A stretch of 64,000 nucleotides of DNA from Bifidobacterium breve (GTDB lineage: Bacteria; Actinomycetota; Actinomycetes; Nanopelagicales; Nanopelagicaceae): NCBI GenBank assembly GCA_945881945.1, contig CAMCVO010000003.1:21058-85057 (forward strand). Reading direction: 5' to 3'. This document shows positions 8,570 through 17,135 of this stretch, piece after piece. Position 1 is the stretch's first letter; every line of letters begins with the position of its first letter. The position numbers and the translations under genes were made by a program. The notes under the pieces are model-generated. The model had not been told where the DNA came from and made no database searches. It saw only the letters and a list, made by a program, of their open reading frames with translations.

Positions 8570-9343
8570 ATGGCGCTCACAGAAAAGCGAGTTGCGTTTT
8601 TTGACGTCGACAACACCTTATTAAAAGGTTCAACTCTCTTCTTTTTGGGCCGTGGCATGTATCAAAGAGGTTTTTTTACGAAGAAAGATATCTCAGCCTT
8701 CGTTCTGGCGAATATCAGATATCGACTAACTGGAAAAGAGAACAAAGATGAAATTGCTCGATTTCAAAATGCGGCAACTGAGTTTATTAAAGGGCACAAT
8801 GTAGTTGAGATTGAAAAAATTGGGCAGGAAATATACGAGGAGTATGTGTCACCAGCAATCTGGCAGGGCACGGTTGAAATTGCACAGGAGCATTTAAGTA
8901 AAGGTGAAGAGGTATGGCTAGTAACAGCTACCCCTCTTGATATGGCCAACTTAATGGCAAAACGTTTGGGCTTTACCGGTGCATTAGGCACTAAAGCTGA
9001 GGTTGAAAATGGCGTGTATACCGGCAAAATGATCGGAAACCTTTTACATGGCTCTGAAAAAGCTCTGGCAATAAAAGAATTATCTGTTGAGAAAAATTTT
9101 GAATTAAAAAATTGTTATGCCTATTCAGATTCCCACCACGATATTCCTTTGCTGGAGGCGGTTGGCAACCCAAGAGCAATCAATCCAGATCCCTTACTTG
9201 AGATTCGGGCCTACCGGGACAACTGGCCAGTCTATGACTTTCGTAGGGCTAGGCGAATAAAAAAAATGTTTGGACCAACTGCTGGACGAATAGCGGCTCT
9301 AGCCTCACTAATTTCACCAAGAAATCTAAAACGCAAAGGGTAA
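8570..9343 (+). CDS. HAD-IB family phosphatase (SerB-like)
   Basis: The 257-residue hydrolase has all HAD motifs: DVDNT (nucleophile D12, acid/base D14), VTATP (motif II, about residue 125), a lysine in HGSEKALAIKEL (about 163-173), and the metal-binding YSDSHHDIPLLEAVG (about 184-198). A helical cap follows motif I. The pattern fits the HAD-IB subfamily common in actinobacteria, whose members act on phosphoserine, glycerol-phosphate or lipid phosphates. The basic C-terminus (RRARRIKK) could associate with membranes. The substrate is not deducible. It stands alone between the ccs operon and the helicase cluster. Confidence 0.85.
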   Translation: MALTEKRVAFFDVDNTLLKGSTLFFLGRGMYQRGFFTKKDISAFVLANIRYRLTGKENKDEIARFQNAATEFIKGHNVVEIEKIGQEIYEEYVSPAIWQGTVEIAQEHLSKGEEVWLVTATPLDMANLMAKRLGFTGALGTKAEVENGVYTGKMIGNLLHGSEKALAIKELSVEKNFELKNCYAYSDSHHDIPLLEAVGNPRAINPDPLLEIRAYRDNWPVYDFRRARRIKKMFGPTAGRIAALASLISPRNLKRKG

Positions 9344-9364
9344 TTGGCGCAAGTAAAACCCGAG

Positions 9365-9370
9365 TAAAGT
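9365..9370 (+). promoter_or_regulatory. Putative -10 (TAAAGT) for the XPB-partner operon
   Basis: TAAAGT with a 9-nt spacer to the ATG at 9380; no Shine-Dalgarno. Three overlapping genes follow without further gaps. Confidence 0.45.
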
Positions 9371-9379
9371 AGGCCAGTT

Positions 9380-11572
9380 ATGTCTACTGTTGCGATCACA
9401 TTTGCTGATGAGTTGCGCTCAAGATCAGATGAAGATTTAGCAAGCATTTTTAGATTAAGACCTGATCTGGTAACCCCAGTACCAAATGACTTTTCAGCTC
9501 TATCTGCTCGAGCAACATCCACACCGTCGCTGGTGCGCGCTCTTGATTCATTAAATTTATGGCACTACCAAATAATTGAGGCTGCGTGTGCATTACCTGA
9601 GCCATTTAAAAAATCAGAGTTAGTTGCTGTCACTAGCGAGGAAACTACCTTTGCATTAGAACACTTATGGCAAATGGGCTTGTTATATAAAGAAGGAAAT
9701 AACTATCGAACGCCAACTAATTTAAAGCTTTTAATCGGTGAAGAGCCAGCTGGTCTTGGTCCCTTCTCAGTTAAGAATTTTGATTTTGGATCCTTGAAAG
9801 ATATTCCTAAAACTTCGCAAGAGGTATTAGAAAAGTTAACCTGGGGACCACCTAGGGGTCAGATTGCAAATATTAAAAAACCTGGGAACGCAATTGGTTG
9901 GCTGCTAGATAACAATGTTTTAGTGCCACTGGACTCTCATACCGTTGCCCTGCCTCGCGAAATTGCAATCAAATTGCGAGGTGGCAAAATCCATAAGGAG
10001 ATTTCAAGTAAACCTGCAGATTTAGTCGGAAAGAAAGTAGTTCAAAAGCAAATAGATTTAGCTGCGATAGCAAATATTTCCACCATTCTCCGTTGGTGTG
10101 AAGAATTTTTACACAACCTTTCAGATGAGCCACCTACTGCATTACGAACTGGTGGTATTGGAGTGCGAGATCTTAAGCGAATTGCTGAACATCTTGGTGT
10201 TGACGAAACATGTGCTGGATTTGTTGCTGAACTTTGTTACTTAGGTGGCCTTGTAGTTATTGATTCAGATGATCAGATACTCCCAACCTCAGCCTTTGAT
10301 ATCTGGTTGACTAAAACTGCAGAAGAGCGCTGGTACTCATTAGTGGTTCTCTGGTTAGATACTTCAAGGGTTAGTGGATTAATTGGAAAAGTAGGCGATA
10401 AAAGTATTGCACCTCTTGGCCCAGAGCTTGATCGGGCTGGTGCTTGCTTAATTAGAAGGACAACTTTAAAAGTTTTATCTGAAAATCAGCAGATCTGCCC
10501 AGATATTAAATCAATTCAAGAAATTGTTAAGTGGTGGAATCCACAGCGAGCAAATTCAGATTTTGTGGAGTGGTCTTTGCGCGAGGCTGAATGGCTGGGA
10601 ATAACTGGGCAAGGAGTGGTATCTACTTTCGGAATCAAGTTGCTATCTGAGGCAGAGGACTTAGGTATTGAATCTGCACTGCCAAAACCGGTTGATCACA
10701 TTTTAATTCAAGCAGATAACAGTGCGGTGGCACCTGGTCCTCTCTTGCCAGAGCTTGCATCTGAAATGGGAACTATTGCAGATATTGAAAGTAGGGGCGG
10801 TGCAACGGTTTATCGCTTTAGTGAAGCATCTATTCGGCGCGGACTAGACCATGGAAAAACCGGTGATCAGATCAAAACCTTCTTGAGTAAAACTTCCAAA
10901 ACTCCAATGCCACAACCGCTGGAGTATCTAATCGCTGATGTGGCTAAACGCCATGGCAGATTAAGAGTTGGTTCTGCTCATACCTATATCAGGTGCGAAG
11001 ATGAAGGATTAGTTCAGCAGATCTTGCATGATAAAAAGTGTGAACACTTAAGGCTTCGAAAGATAGCCCCACAGGTTTTAGTAACAGATTTTGAACTTAA
11101 CGAAGTAATTATTGAACTTAGAGAGTATGGGTATTTGCCAGCCGCTGAGAACGCTGGTGGTGTTTTATTATCTCAACCAAACTTACGAAGATCTAAATCT
11201 CGTCCAAAACCACCTCGTATCATTTCAGAGTTTACGGCACCTAAAGAGGTTATTGTTTTGGCGGCGGTAAAAAGTATTAGGACTGGTGAGCGCAGTCGAA
11301 AGGTCGAACCAATAGTCCCTGGCACATCATCAAATGAAACCTTGGCATTGATAAATCAATACATCGCAGAGGGAAAAACTTTAATGATTAGCTATGCCGA
11401 CAATAATGGTGGGGTTTCAAACCGAATAATTGATCCAATCTCCATCTCCTTGGGCACCCTCACCGCTCGAGATGAAGCCAGCGATGAAATAGTGCAATTT
11501 AGGATCCCTCGAATTAATGGCGTAGCCCCAGCCCTCACCATTTTGGAAAATAAGGCAGACTTAGACCTATGA
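9380..11572 (+). CDS. XPB-associated Helicase_C_3 / WYL-like protein
   Basis: The 730-residue protein has no Walker A motif. Its middle (about 438-560) resembles the Helicase_C_3 (XPB/Ssl2-type C-terminal) domain of the large actinobacterial protein usually encoded beside the bacterial XPB helicase. The N-terminal 1-350 is helical, with winged-helix-like stretches. The last 75 residues (about 652-725) have a WYL-like pattern: hydrophobic helix, MISYADNNGG, DPISI, then FRIPRI, which suggests ligand or nucleic-acid sensing (my inference). The stop overlaps the M20 peptidase start, with XPB one gene further. Likely a DNA-repair or transcription-coupled partner of XPB; the exact role is unknown. 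Confidence 0.75.
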   Translation: MSTVAITFADELRSRSDEDLASIFRLRPDLVTPVPNDFSALSARATSTPSLVRALDSLNLWHYQIIEAACALPEPFKKSELVAVTSEETTFALEHLWQMGLLYKEGNNYRTPTNLKLLIGEEPAGLGPFSVKNFDFGSLKDIPKTSQEVLEKLTWGPPRGQIANIKKPGNAIGWLLDNNVLVPLDSHTVALPREIAIKLRGGKIHKEISSKPADLVGKKVVQKQIDLAAIANISTILRWCEEFLHNLSDEPPTALRTGGIGVRDLKRIAEHLGVDETCAGFVAELCYLGGLVVIDSDDQILPTSAFDIWLTKTAEERWYSLVVLWLDTSRVSGLIGKVGDKSIAPLGPELDRAGACLIRRTTLKVLSENQQICPDIKSIQEIVKWWNPQRANSDFVEWSLREAEWLGITGQGVVSTFGIKLLSEAEDLGIESALPKPVDHILIQADNSAVAPGPLLPELASEMGTIADIESRGGATVYRFSEASIRRGLDHGKTGDQIKTFLSKTSKTPMPQPLEYLIADVAKRHGRLRVGSAHTYIRCEDEGLVQQILHDKKCEHLRLRKIAPQVLVTDFELNEVIIELREYGYLPAAENAGGVLLSQPNLRRSKSRPKPPRIISEFTAPKEVIVLAAVKSIRTGERSRKVEPIVPGTSSNETLALINQYIAEGKTLMISYADNNGGVSNRIIDPISISLGTLTARDEASDEIVQFRIPRINGVAPALTILENKADLDL

Positions 11573-12636
11573 GTGCACTTGCTGATATCCAACGGTTGGT
11601 TGAGTGTGAGTCTCCCACTGAGGATTTAGTTGCCTGTAATCAAGTTATTGATCTAGCAGTTGAGATTTCAAATACAAGATTAAAGCCAATTGCACAAAAG
11701 GTAATTGAAAATGGACGGCCGGTATTTTGGTGGGGCGCAAAAAATCCAAAGATAGTTTTGTTGTGCCACCTAGATACAGTTTGGCCAATTGGATCATTTC
11801 TTCCAACCTGGAAAGTTAATGGCGATCAGGTAAGTGGCCCTGGCATATTTGATATGAAAACTGGATTTATCCAAGCAATGCACGCATTAGTTGGTATTGA
11901 AAATGCTGAAGCTAAAGTGGCCTTGGTTGCAACTACTGATGAAGAGACCGGTAGCACCACCTCAAGAGAACTAATTAATAGGTTATCAAAAGATGCTGAT
12001 GCGGTGCTGGTCTTTGAAGCATCACTAGATGGCAAAGTAAAAACTGGTCGCAAAGGAACCGCGATGTACCAGGTTAAAGTCACTGGCCTTGCCTCTCACG
12101 CAGGACTAGATCCTGAAAAAGGAATCAACGCCACAACTGAAATAGCAAAACTTGTATTGCAAATTGCCGCTTTGGAAAATCCAGTCTTTGGCACTACCGC
12201 TGTGCCAACTGTAATGAAATCAGGAACTACCACTAATACTGTTCCAGCATTAGCGACTTTAGATATTGATGTTAGATCCTTTACTAACGCAGAATTAGAT
12301 CGAATTGATAAATCAATTAAAAATTTAAAGAGTGATATCGCAAAGGTTGAAGTTACTGGAGGTATCAATCGTCCGCCACTTGAAGAGGTGAGCACTATGG
12401 AGCTTTATAAAATGTTAGAAACTGTTGCTGCATCATTAGCTATGCCAAAGATTGGGAACGCAAGTGTGGGAGGTGCTAGTGATGGCAATATCGCAGCTGC
12501 GGCTGGCGCAAAGGTTTTAGACGGTTTAGGAGCTGATGGGCATGGCGCTCATGCGCCTAGTGAGTTTATAAAAATCTCAACAGTTGAGCCAAAAATTAAA
12601 TTAATTAATGCATTTATCAATGAGCTGTTGAAATGA
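11569..12636 (+). CDS. M20 family metallopeptidase (carboxypeptidase G2-like)
   Basis: Two-zinc amidohydrolase of 355 residues. Metal and catalytic residues are visible: H67 and catalytic D69 in CHLDTVWP, D95 in GIFDMKTG, E125/E126 in TTDEETGS, and the dimerisation-domain region GLASHAGLDPEKGINA. The late conserved H appears in GHGAHAPSEF. No signal peptide, so it is probably cytosolic. Family members cleave C-terminal glutamate, N-acyl amino acids or dipeptides; the substrate is unknown. Both ends overlap neighbours by 4 bases (ATGA), so it is translationally coupled between the XPB partner and XPB itself, an unexpected place for a peptidase. Confidence 0.85.
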   Translation: MSALADIQRLVECESPTEDLVACNQVIDLAVEISNTRLKPIAQKVIENGRPVFWWGAKNPKIVLLCHLDTVWPIGSFLPTWKVNGDQVSGPGIFDMKTGFIQAMHALVGIENAEAKVALVATTDEETGSTTSRELINRLSKDADAVLVFEASLDGKVKTGRKGTAMYQVKVTGLASHAGLDPEKGINATTEIAKLVLQIAALENPVFGTTAVPTVMKSGTTTNTVPALATLDIDVRSFTNAELDRIDKSIKNLKSDIAKVEVTGGINRPPLEEVSTMELYKMLETVAASLAMPKIGNASVGGASDGNIAAAAGAKVLDGLGADGHGAHAPSEFIKISTVEPKIKLINAFINELLK

Positions 12637-14279
12637 GTGATGGCCCTTTAATTGTTCAAAGCGATAAAACACTTTTATTAGATATCGACCACATTCTCTC
12701 TGATGAATGTCGAAGATCAATTGCATCCTTTGCTGAGTTAGAAAAATCTCCAGAGCACATCCATACCTATCGATTAACTCCTCTTGGCTTATGGAATGCC
12801 AGAGCATCTGGTCATGATGCTGAAGAGGTTATTGATATTTTAATTAAGTACTCACGCTATGCAGTCCCACATGCTTTGTTGGTTGATATTGCTGAAACCA
12901 TGTCTCGGTATGGACGTTTGCGACTTGAAGCCCACCCAGTCCACGGCCTGATCTTGGTTTCAAATGATGCTGCGGTTTTAAAAGAGGTCACTCGCGGTAA
13001 AAAAGTTGCTCCAATGCTAGGTAAGCAATTAGATGATGAAACTATTGTTGTTCATCCAGGTCAGCGAGGATTCTTAAAGCAAGCACTATTGAAATTAGGT
13101 TGGCCGGCTGAGGATTTTGCTGGATATGTTGATGGCGAGCACCATGAGATTTCATTACGCCAAGATGGTTGGAAAATTCGAAAGTACCAGGAGTTAGCCG
13201 CAGAAGGTTTTTGGCATGGTGGTTCAGGTGTTGTCGTACTTCCTTGTGGAGCAGGAAAAACTATTGTTGGAGCAGCTGCAATGGCACACGCAAAGGCGAC
13301 AACATTAATTTTAGTAACCAATACTGTTGCCGCAAGACAGTGGCGCGAGGAGTTGCTGCGCAGAACTGACTTAAATGAAGATGATATTGGTGAGTACAGC
13401 GGAGCAAAAAAAGAGATACGACCAATAACAATTGCTACCTACCAAGTTATGACTACCCGTAAAAAAGGTGTCTATGCACACCTTGATCTTTTTGATGCAA
13501 TTGATTGGGGATTAATTATTTATGATGAGGTGCACCTATTACCTGCACCGATCTTTAGATTTACCGCAGATATTCAATCCCGGCGCAGGCTTGGATTAAC
13601 CGCCACCTTGGTTAGAGAAGATGGTATGGAGGGTGAAGTTTTCTCCCTTATTGGACCAAAGAGGTTTGATGTTCCGTGGAAAGAGATTGAAGCACAAGGT
13701 TATATTGCACCGGCAGATTGCGTTGAGGTAAGAATTACTCTAACTGATGCTGAGCGTTTAAATTATGCAACTGCTGAGCAGGAAGATCGTTATCGTTTTT
13801 GTTCAACCTCACAAACCAAAAAAGATGTTGCAGTTGCACTAGCAAAGCAACATGCAAATGATCAGGTGTTAGTAATCGGTCAGTACATTGATCAGTTAGA
13901 CCAACTATCTGAGGCATTATCTGTACCAGTTATAAAAGGTGACACACCTATTAAAGAGCGAGAGCGGCTTTATGCTTTATTCCGAACTGGTGAAATCAAA
14001 TGTTTAGTTGTTTCTAAAGTAGCTAACTTTTCAATTGATTTACCTGAGGCAACAATTGCTATTCAAGTTTCTGGAACATTTGGATCAAGGCAAGAAGAGG
14101 CTCAACGACTGGGTCGAATATTGCGACCTAAAGCAGATGGTAGAGGCGCTCGGTTTTATTCACTAGTTGCACGCGACACAATTGACCAAGATTTTGCTCA
14201 AAACCGTCAACGATTCTTAGCTGAGCAGGGATATGCCTATCGGATTATTGATGCCGATGAGATTATAAAAAAGAATTAA
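12633..14279 (+). CDS. XPB/Ssl2-type DNA helicase (superfamily 2)
   Basis: ATP-dependent DNA helicase of 548 residues. Walker A PCGAGKT is at 204-210, motif II DEVH at 298-301, motif III LTATLVRED at about 322-330 with the RED sequence typical of XPB, and motif VI with RLGRILRPKADGRGARFYSLV near 500. An N-terminal XPB domain (about 10-130) and damage-recognition-like region precede the motor. Bacterial XPB unwinds 3'-5' and is linked to repair. It starts in an ATGA overlap with the M20 gene, and its stop shares a TTAA with the convergent glutaredoxin gene. Confidence 0.93.
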   Translation: MSDGPLIVQSDKTLLLDIDHILSDECRRSIASFAELEKSPEHIHTYRLTPLGLWNARASGHDAEEVIDILIKYSRYAVPHALLVDIAETMSRYGRLRLEAHPVHGLILVSNDAAVLKEVTRGKKVAPMLGKQLDDETIVVHPGQRGFLKQALLKLGWPAEDFAGYVDGEHHEISLRQDGWKIRKYQELAAEGFWHGGSGVVVLPCGAGKTIVGAAAMAHAKATTLILVTNTVAARQWREELLRRTDLNEDDIGEYSGAKKEIRPITIATYQVMTTRKKGVYAHLDLFDAIDWGLIIYDEVHLLPAPIFRFTADIQSRRRLGLTATLVREDGMEGEVFSLIGPKRFDVPWKEIEAQGYIAPADCVEVRITLTDAERLNYATAEQEDRYRFCSTSQTKKDVAVALAKQHANDQVLVIGQYIDQLDQLSEALSVPVIKGDTPIKERERLYALFRTGEIKCLVVSKVANFSIDLPEATIAIQVSGTFGSRQEEAQRLGRILRPKADGRGARFYSLVARDTIDQDFAQNRQRFLAEQGYAYRIIDADEIIKKN

Positions 14280-14512
14280 CTATTAATTGCTTTAGTAAAT
14301 CTAATTAAATCAACTCGCCAATAGTCATGAACCTTTTCATCAATTAGAATCACAGGCACTTGTTCGCCGTACTCTTTTTGTAACTCACTATCATTATCAA
14401 TCAATTTAATCTCTAAACTAAAATTATCACTTCCTTTTACAGAATTGATTAGATCGATAGCTATTTCACATAAGTGGCAACCCGTTCGGGAGTAAACAGT
14501 TACTTTTTTCAT
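14276..14512 (-). CDS. Glutaredoxin-family thiol protein
   Basis: The 78-residue protein has a thioredoxin-fold start MKKVTVYSRTGCHLC with the CxxC at C12/C15 and a cis-Pro segment VPVILID near residue 53-59. It matches the short glutaredoxin-like (DUF836-type) proteins of actinobacteria. Partner and substrate are not evident, since mycothiol, not glutathione, is usual in this phylum. The gene converges with the XPB helicase, the two TAA stops sharing TTAA at 14276-14279. Confidence 0.85.
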   Translation of the reverse strand: MKKVTVYSRTGCHLCEIAIDLINSVKGSDNFSLEIKLIDNDSELQKEYGEQVPVILIDEKVHDYWRVDLIRFTKAINS

Positions 14513-14625
14513 TCACAAGCCCCATTAATCGGCCAATTTTGCTGAGCTAAAAAACGCCAAATGTAATTTTGCTTAAATATTGCTGATAGAACTACTAGTG
14601 GCATAGACCAATCATCTCAGACTGT

Positions 14626-14631
14626 TAGCCT
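14626..14631 (+). promoter_or_regulatory. Putative -10 (TAGCCT) for a leaderless metalloprotease gene
   Basis: TAGCCT with a 7-nt spacer to the ATG at 14639 and no Shine-Dalgarno. The 126-bp interval 14513-14638 between divergent genes shows nothing else clear. Confidence 0.45.
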
Positions 14632-14638
14632 TGAGCCT

Positions 14639-16987
14639 ATGCGCTTGAAATCGATGATCACCTCGGTATTAGTATTTGCCTCTTTTTTAGTTGCTCCGAT
14701 CTCAAACTCATCCGCATTAGAAATTAAAGTAGCACCCGCTAACTGGGGTTACATCTATGCCAGTGGTAATTCTGTGTCTGTACAGGCCAACCCTAGATTA
14801 CCGTCAGCGAACTTAGAGAAGAAGAGTAGTTTTCTTGTCAACTTTAATACTGTGCCCTCGATTGCTAGATCTGCAGTTCAAGCTGCGGTTGATATCTGGT
14901 CAGAAAACTTTGCTTCTACTGTGCCAATAAATGTAAATGTAAAGTGGGGTAGCTCATCAAGTTATGGAGTTCTGGCATCAGCAAGTGCTAAAAGTAATTT
15001 TGCAAATTTTAATGGTGCACCCGATAGCACTCTTTACTACCCATCTGCACTAGCAAATGCTCTTGCTGGAAAAGATTTAGACCCGACTTCGCCGGAGATG
15101 GAAATAACAATAGCTTCAAATGCTCCTTGGTATTTTGGGGTAGATGGTAAATGTCCAGCTCGAAGCTATGACCTAGTTTCCGTAATTTTGCATGAAATGG
15201 GACATGGCCTGGGTTTTATCTCTGGTAGTTATTACGATGCTTTTTCTGGGTTTGGCAGAGTTGATCAACCAACACCATTTGATGCTTACGCACAACTTCC
15301 AGATGGAAAACGCTTATCTGATATGGCTTCACCTTCACTTGAAACAGGCAAAGCCATGACCTCTGATTTAGTTTGGTCTGGTGAATTTGCTATTAAGGCT
15401 AACAATGGAATTAAGCCAAAACTTTACACTCCAACTACATATGAGGCAGGATCTTCGATTAGCCATCTTGATGAAGCGACTTTTTCTCAAGCTGGTGAAA
15501 ACGCAGCTATGACTCCTAACTTAGATTCTGGCGAGGTATTTCACTTACCAGGCGCGTTAGTGCTGGCAATGTTTGAAGACATGCGTCAAAAACCACCGGC
15601 TGGAATTGCTACTGGGACTCCCCAATCGCCACAAAATGTTAAGGCTTTAATTGGTGATAAAAGTGCAATTGTATTATTTGATTCGCCAGTGAATTTTAGG
15701 TCAGCACAAGTTTCAAGATATGATGTTAAGAATATTCAGACTGGGAATGTAGTTAGTGTTACTGAAAGCCCTGTGGTTATTTCTGGACTAAAAAACGGTA
15801 CCAAGTACACATTTTCTGTCTCTGCTACGAACTCATTAGGAACCTCTAATTCGGTAGATACTAATTCAGTCACGCCGCAAACTTCCTGGAAGAGCTCGGT
15901 AGTTGATGCAGCCGCAGATGCCAAATACCTAGCTACCGCCACCTATGCTGGTAAACCAGTTATTGCTTATAGTGATAGTAAAAAAGGTGATTTGAAACTT
16001 GCCACTTTTAATGGAAATAAGTGGGGGCTTAAAACTATTGATGGGAACTCCACAACTCTTGGAAAAACTAGCAATGATGTCTCCGGTTATATTTCTATGT
16101 GTACGTCGATAAGTGGTAGAACTAATTATTTGCATATATTTTATGCTGATCTTAAGGATAAAGATCTTCGGCATGCCGTCTATGACGGTAAAAACTGGTC
16201 TTACGAAATAGTTGATGGGGATGGCGTAGCAATTCAAGATTACAAAGAGTTTCCAAGAAAACGTGGTGGTTCTGATGTAAGCGTCTCTATTGCTTGTGCT
16301 GTGACTGCATCAGGGGTCCAAGTATTTTACCGAGATGAATCTCAAGGAATTTTGTTAGGTGCAGTAAAGGATGATCTTGATTGGCGTTATGAGATTGTTG
16401 ATGGGGATAAAGACACTGAAGATCGAACAACTGGTGATGTTGCCTTCCATTTAAAAGCAACAACTGTTGGAAAGAAAATTCATTTGATATACGACTCTGT
16501 CCGCGGTTTCGACATGGATAGAAATGTCACTAGAAGTGAAATCAGGTATGCAACCAGAAGTAGTGGGGCTGTCGAAGATTGGACTTACAAAACCTTAGAT
16601 GTACCCAGCAATGGTGTTTCAGTTGCTGGTTATGATGTTGCAATTTTTAATGGTGCTAAAGGTATTAATACTGGTTGGTTGACTGGAACTGGTGCATCAT
16701 TTCCAAACCCAAACCAAGTTAGATACCAATTACTTGGTGCTACCTTGTTTACAGATGCCACATCTGTTAATTATGGTGTACCAAACTCTCCAATCGCTAT
16801 GGATGATAAAACGATTATGTTTGGTTGTCAGCTTAGATTGTGTGCATTAAATAGAACTAATCGATCAGTTACGCTGCTATCAAATAGTACAGTTGAAGAT
16901 GGATCGTTAAGTAGCTGGATTACCTTGAATAAAACTAGATACGCCGTTGCCGGCGTATCTGGAAAATTAACTCTGTTTAAACCCTAG
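14639..16987 (+). CDS. Secreted zinc metalloprotease with FN3 and C-terminal propeller-like repeats
   Basis: The 782-residue protein begins with a signal peptide (basic start, hydrophobic 8-20, likely cleavage near SSA, residue 26). A metalloprotease domain follows, with HEMGH at 185-189 continuing as GLGF, and a later SHLDE (H276) that could supply the third zinc ligand, as in other secreted HExxHGLGF bacterial proteases. A fibronectin type III domain is at about 330-413. The remainder (about 415-782) holds repeats with W-x3-[IV]VDGD-type signatures (for example YEIVDGDG, YEIVDGDK), resembling a beta-propeller. No LPXTG or membrane anchor is seen, so it is probably released or non-covalently surface-bound. 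Substrate unknown. Confidence 0.8.
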   Translation: MRLKSMITSVLVFASFLVAPISNSSALEIKVAPANWGYIYASGNSVSVQANPRLPSANLEKKSSFLVNFNTVPSIARSAVQAAVDIWSENFASTVPINVNVKWGSSSSYGVLASASAKSNFANFNGAPDSTLYYPSALANALAGKDLDPTSPEMEITIASNAPWYFGVDGKCPARSYDLVSVILHEMGHGLGFISGSYYDAFSGFGRVDQPTPFDAYAQLPDGKRLSDMASPSLETGKAMTSDLVWSGEFAIKANNGIKPKLYTPTTYEAGSSISHLDEATFSQAGENAAMTPNLDSGEVFHLPGALVLAMFEDMRQKPPAGIATGTPQSPQNVKALIGDKSAIVLFDSPVNFRSAQVSRYDVKNIQTGNVVSVTESPVVISGLKNGTKYTFSVSATNSLGTSNSVDTNSVTPQTSWKSSVVDAAADAKYLATATYAGKPVIAYSDSKKGDLKLATFNGNKWGLKTIDGNSTTLGKTSNDVSGYISMCTSISGRTNYLHIFYADLKDKDLRHAVYDGKNWSYEIVDGDGVAIQDYKEFPRKRGGSDVSVSIACAVTASGVQVFYRDESQGILLGAVKDDLDWRYEIVDGDKDTEDRTTGDVAFHLKATTVGKKIHLIYDSVRGFDMDRNVTRSEIRYATRSSGAVEDWTYKTLDVPSNGVSVAGYDVAIFNGAKGINTGWLTGTGASFPNPNQVRYQLLGATLFTDATSVNYGVPNSPIAMDDKTIMFGCQLRLCALNRTNRSVTLLSNSTVEDGSLSSWITLNKTRYAVAGVSGKLTLFKP

Positions 16988-16998
16988 TTGGGTTTTGA

Positions 16999-17097
16999 TT
17001 ACTTAGCGTTACGGCGCTGAATTCTGGTCTTCTTAAGAAGTTTTTTATGTTTCTTCTTAGCCATGCGCTTGCGACGCTTCTTAATTACTGAACCCAT
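16999..17097 (-). CDS. bS22, small basic ribosomal protein (AURKAIP1/COX24 family)
   Basis: A 32-codon gene. The product begins [19 protein letters not shown] and continues [13 protein letters not shown]; more than half the residues are Lys or Arg. It matches the actinobacterial AURKAIP1/COX24-domain protein seen as bS22 in mycobacterial ribosome structures. The ATG is preceded by AAAGGAG with a 4-nt spacer and by a possible -10 TAGATT at 17118-17113, so it appears to have its own short-leader promoter. In most actinobacteria it lies downstream of proC and a BldC-type regulator; here proC is one gene away and the regulator is missing. Too short for ordinary gene callers. Confidence 0.93.
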   Translation of the reverse strand: MGSVIKKRRKRMAKKKHKKLLKKTRIQRRNAK

Positions 17098-17101
17098 TTT
17101 G

Positions 17102-17108
17102 CTCCTTT
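17102..17108 (-). promoter_or_regulatory. Strong Shine-Dalgarno of bS22
   Basis: AAAGGAG on the minus strand ends 4 nt before the ATG at 17097. This is a canonical site, in contrast to the leaderless starts nearby. Confidence 0.8.
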
Positions 17109-17135
17109 ATTGAATCTAACTATGGCTAAAGATTA

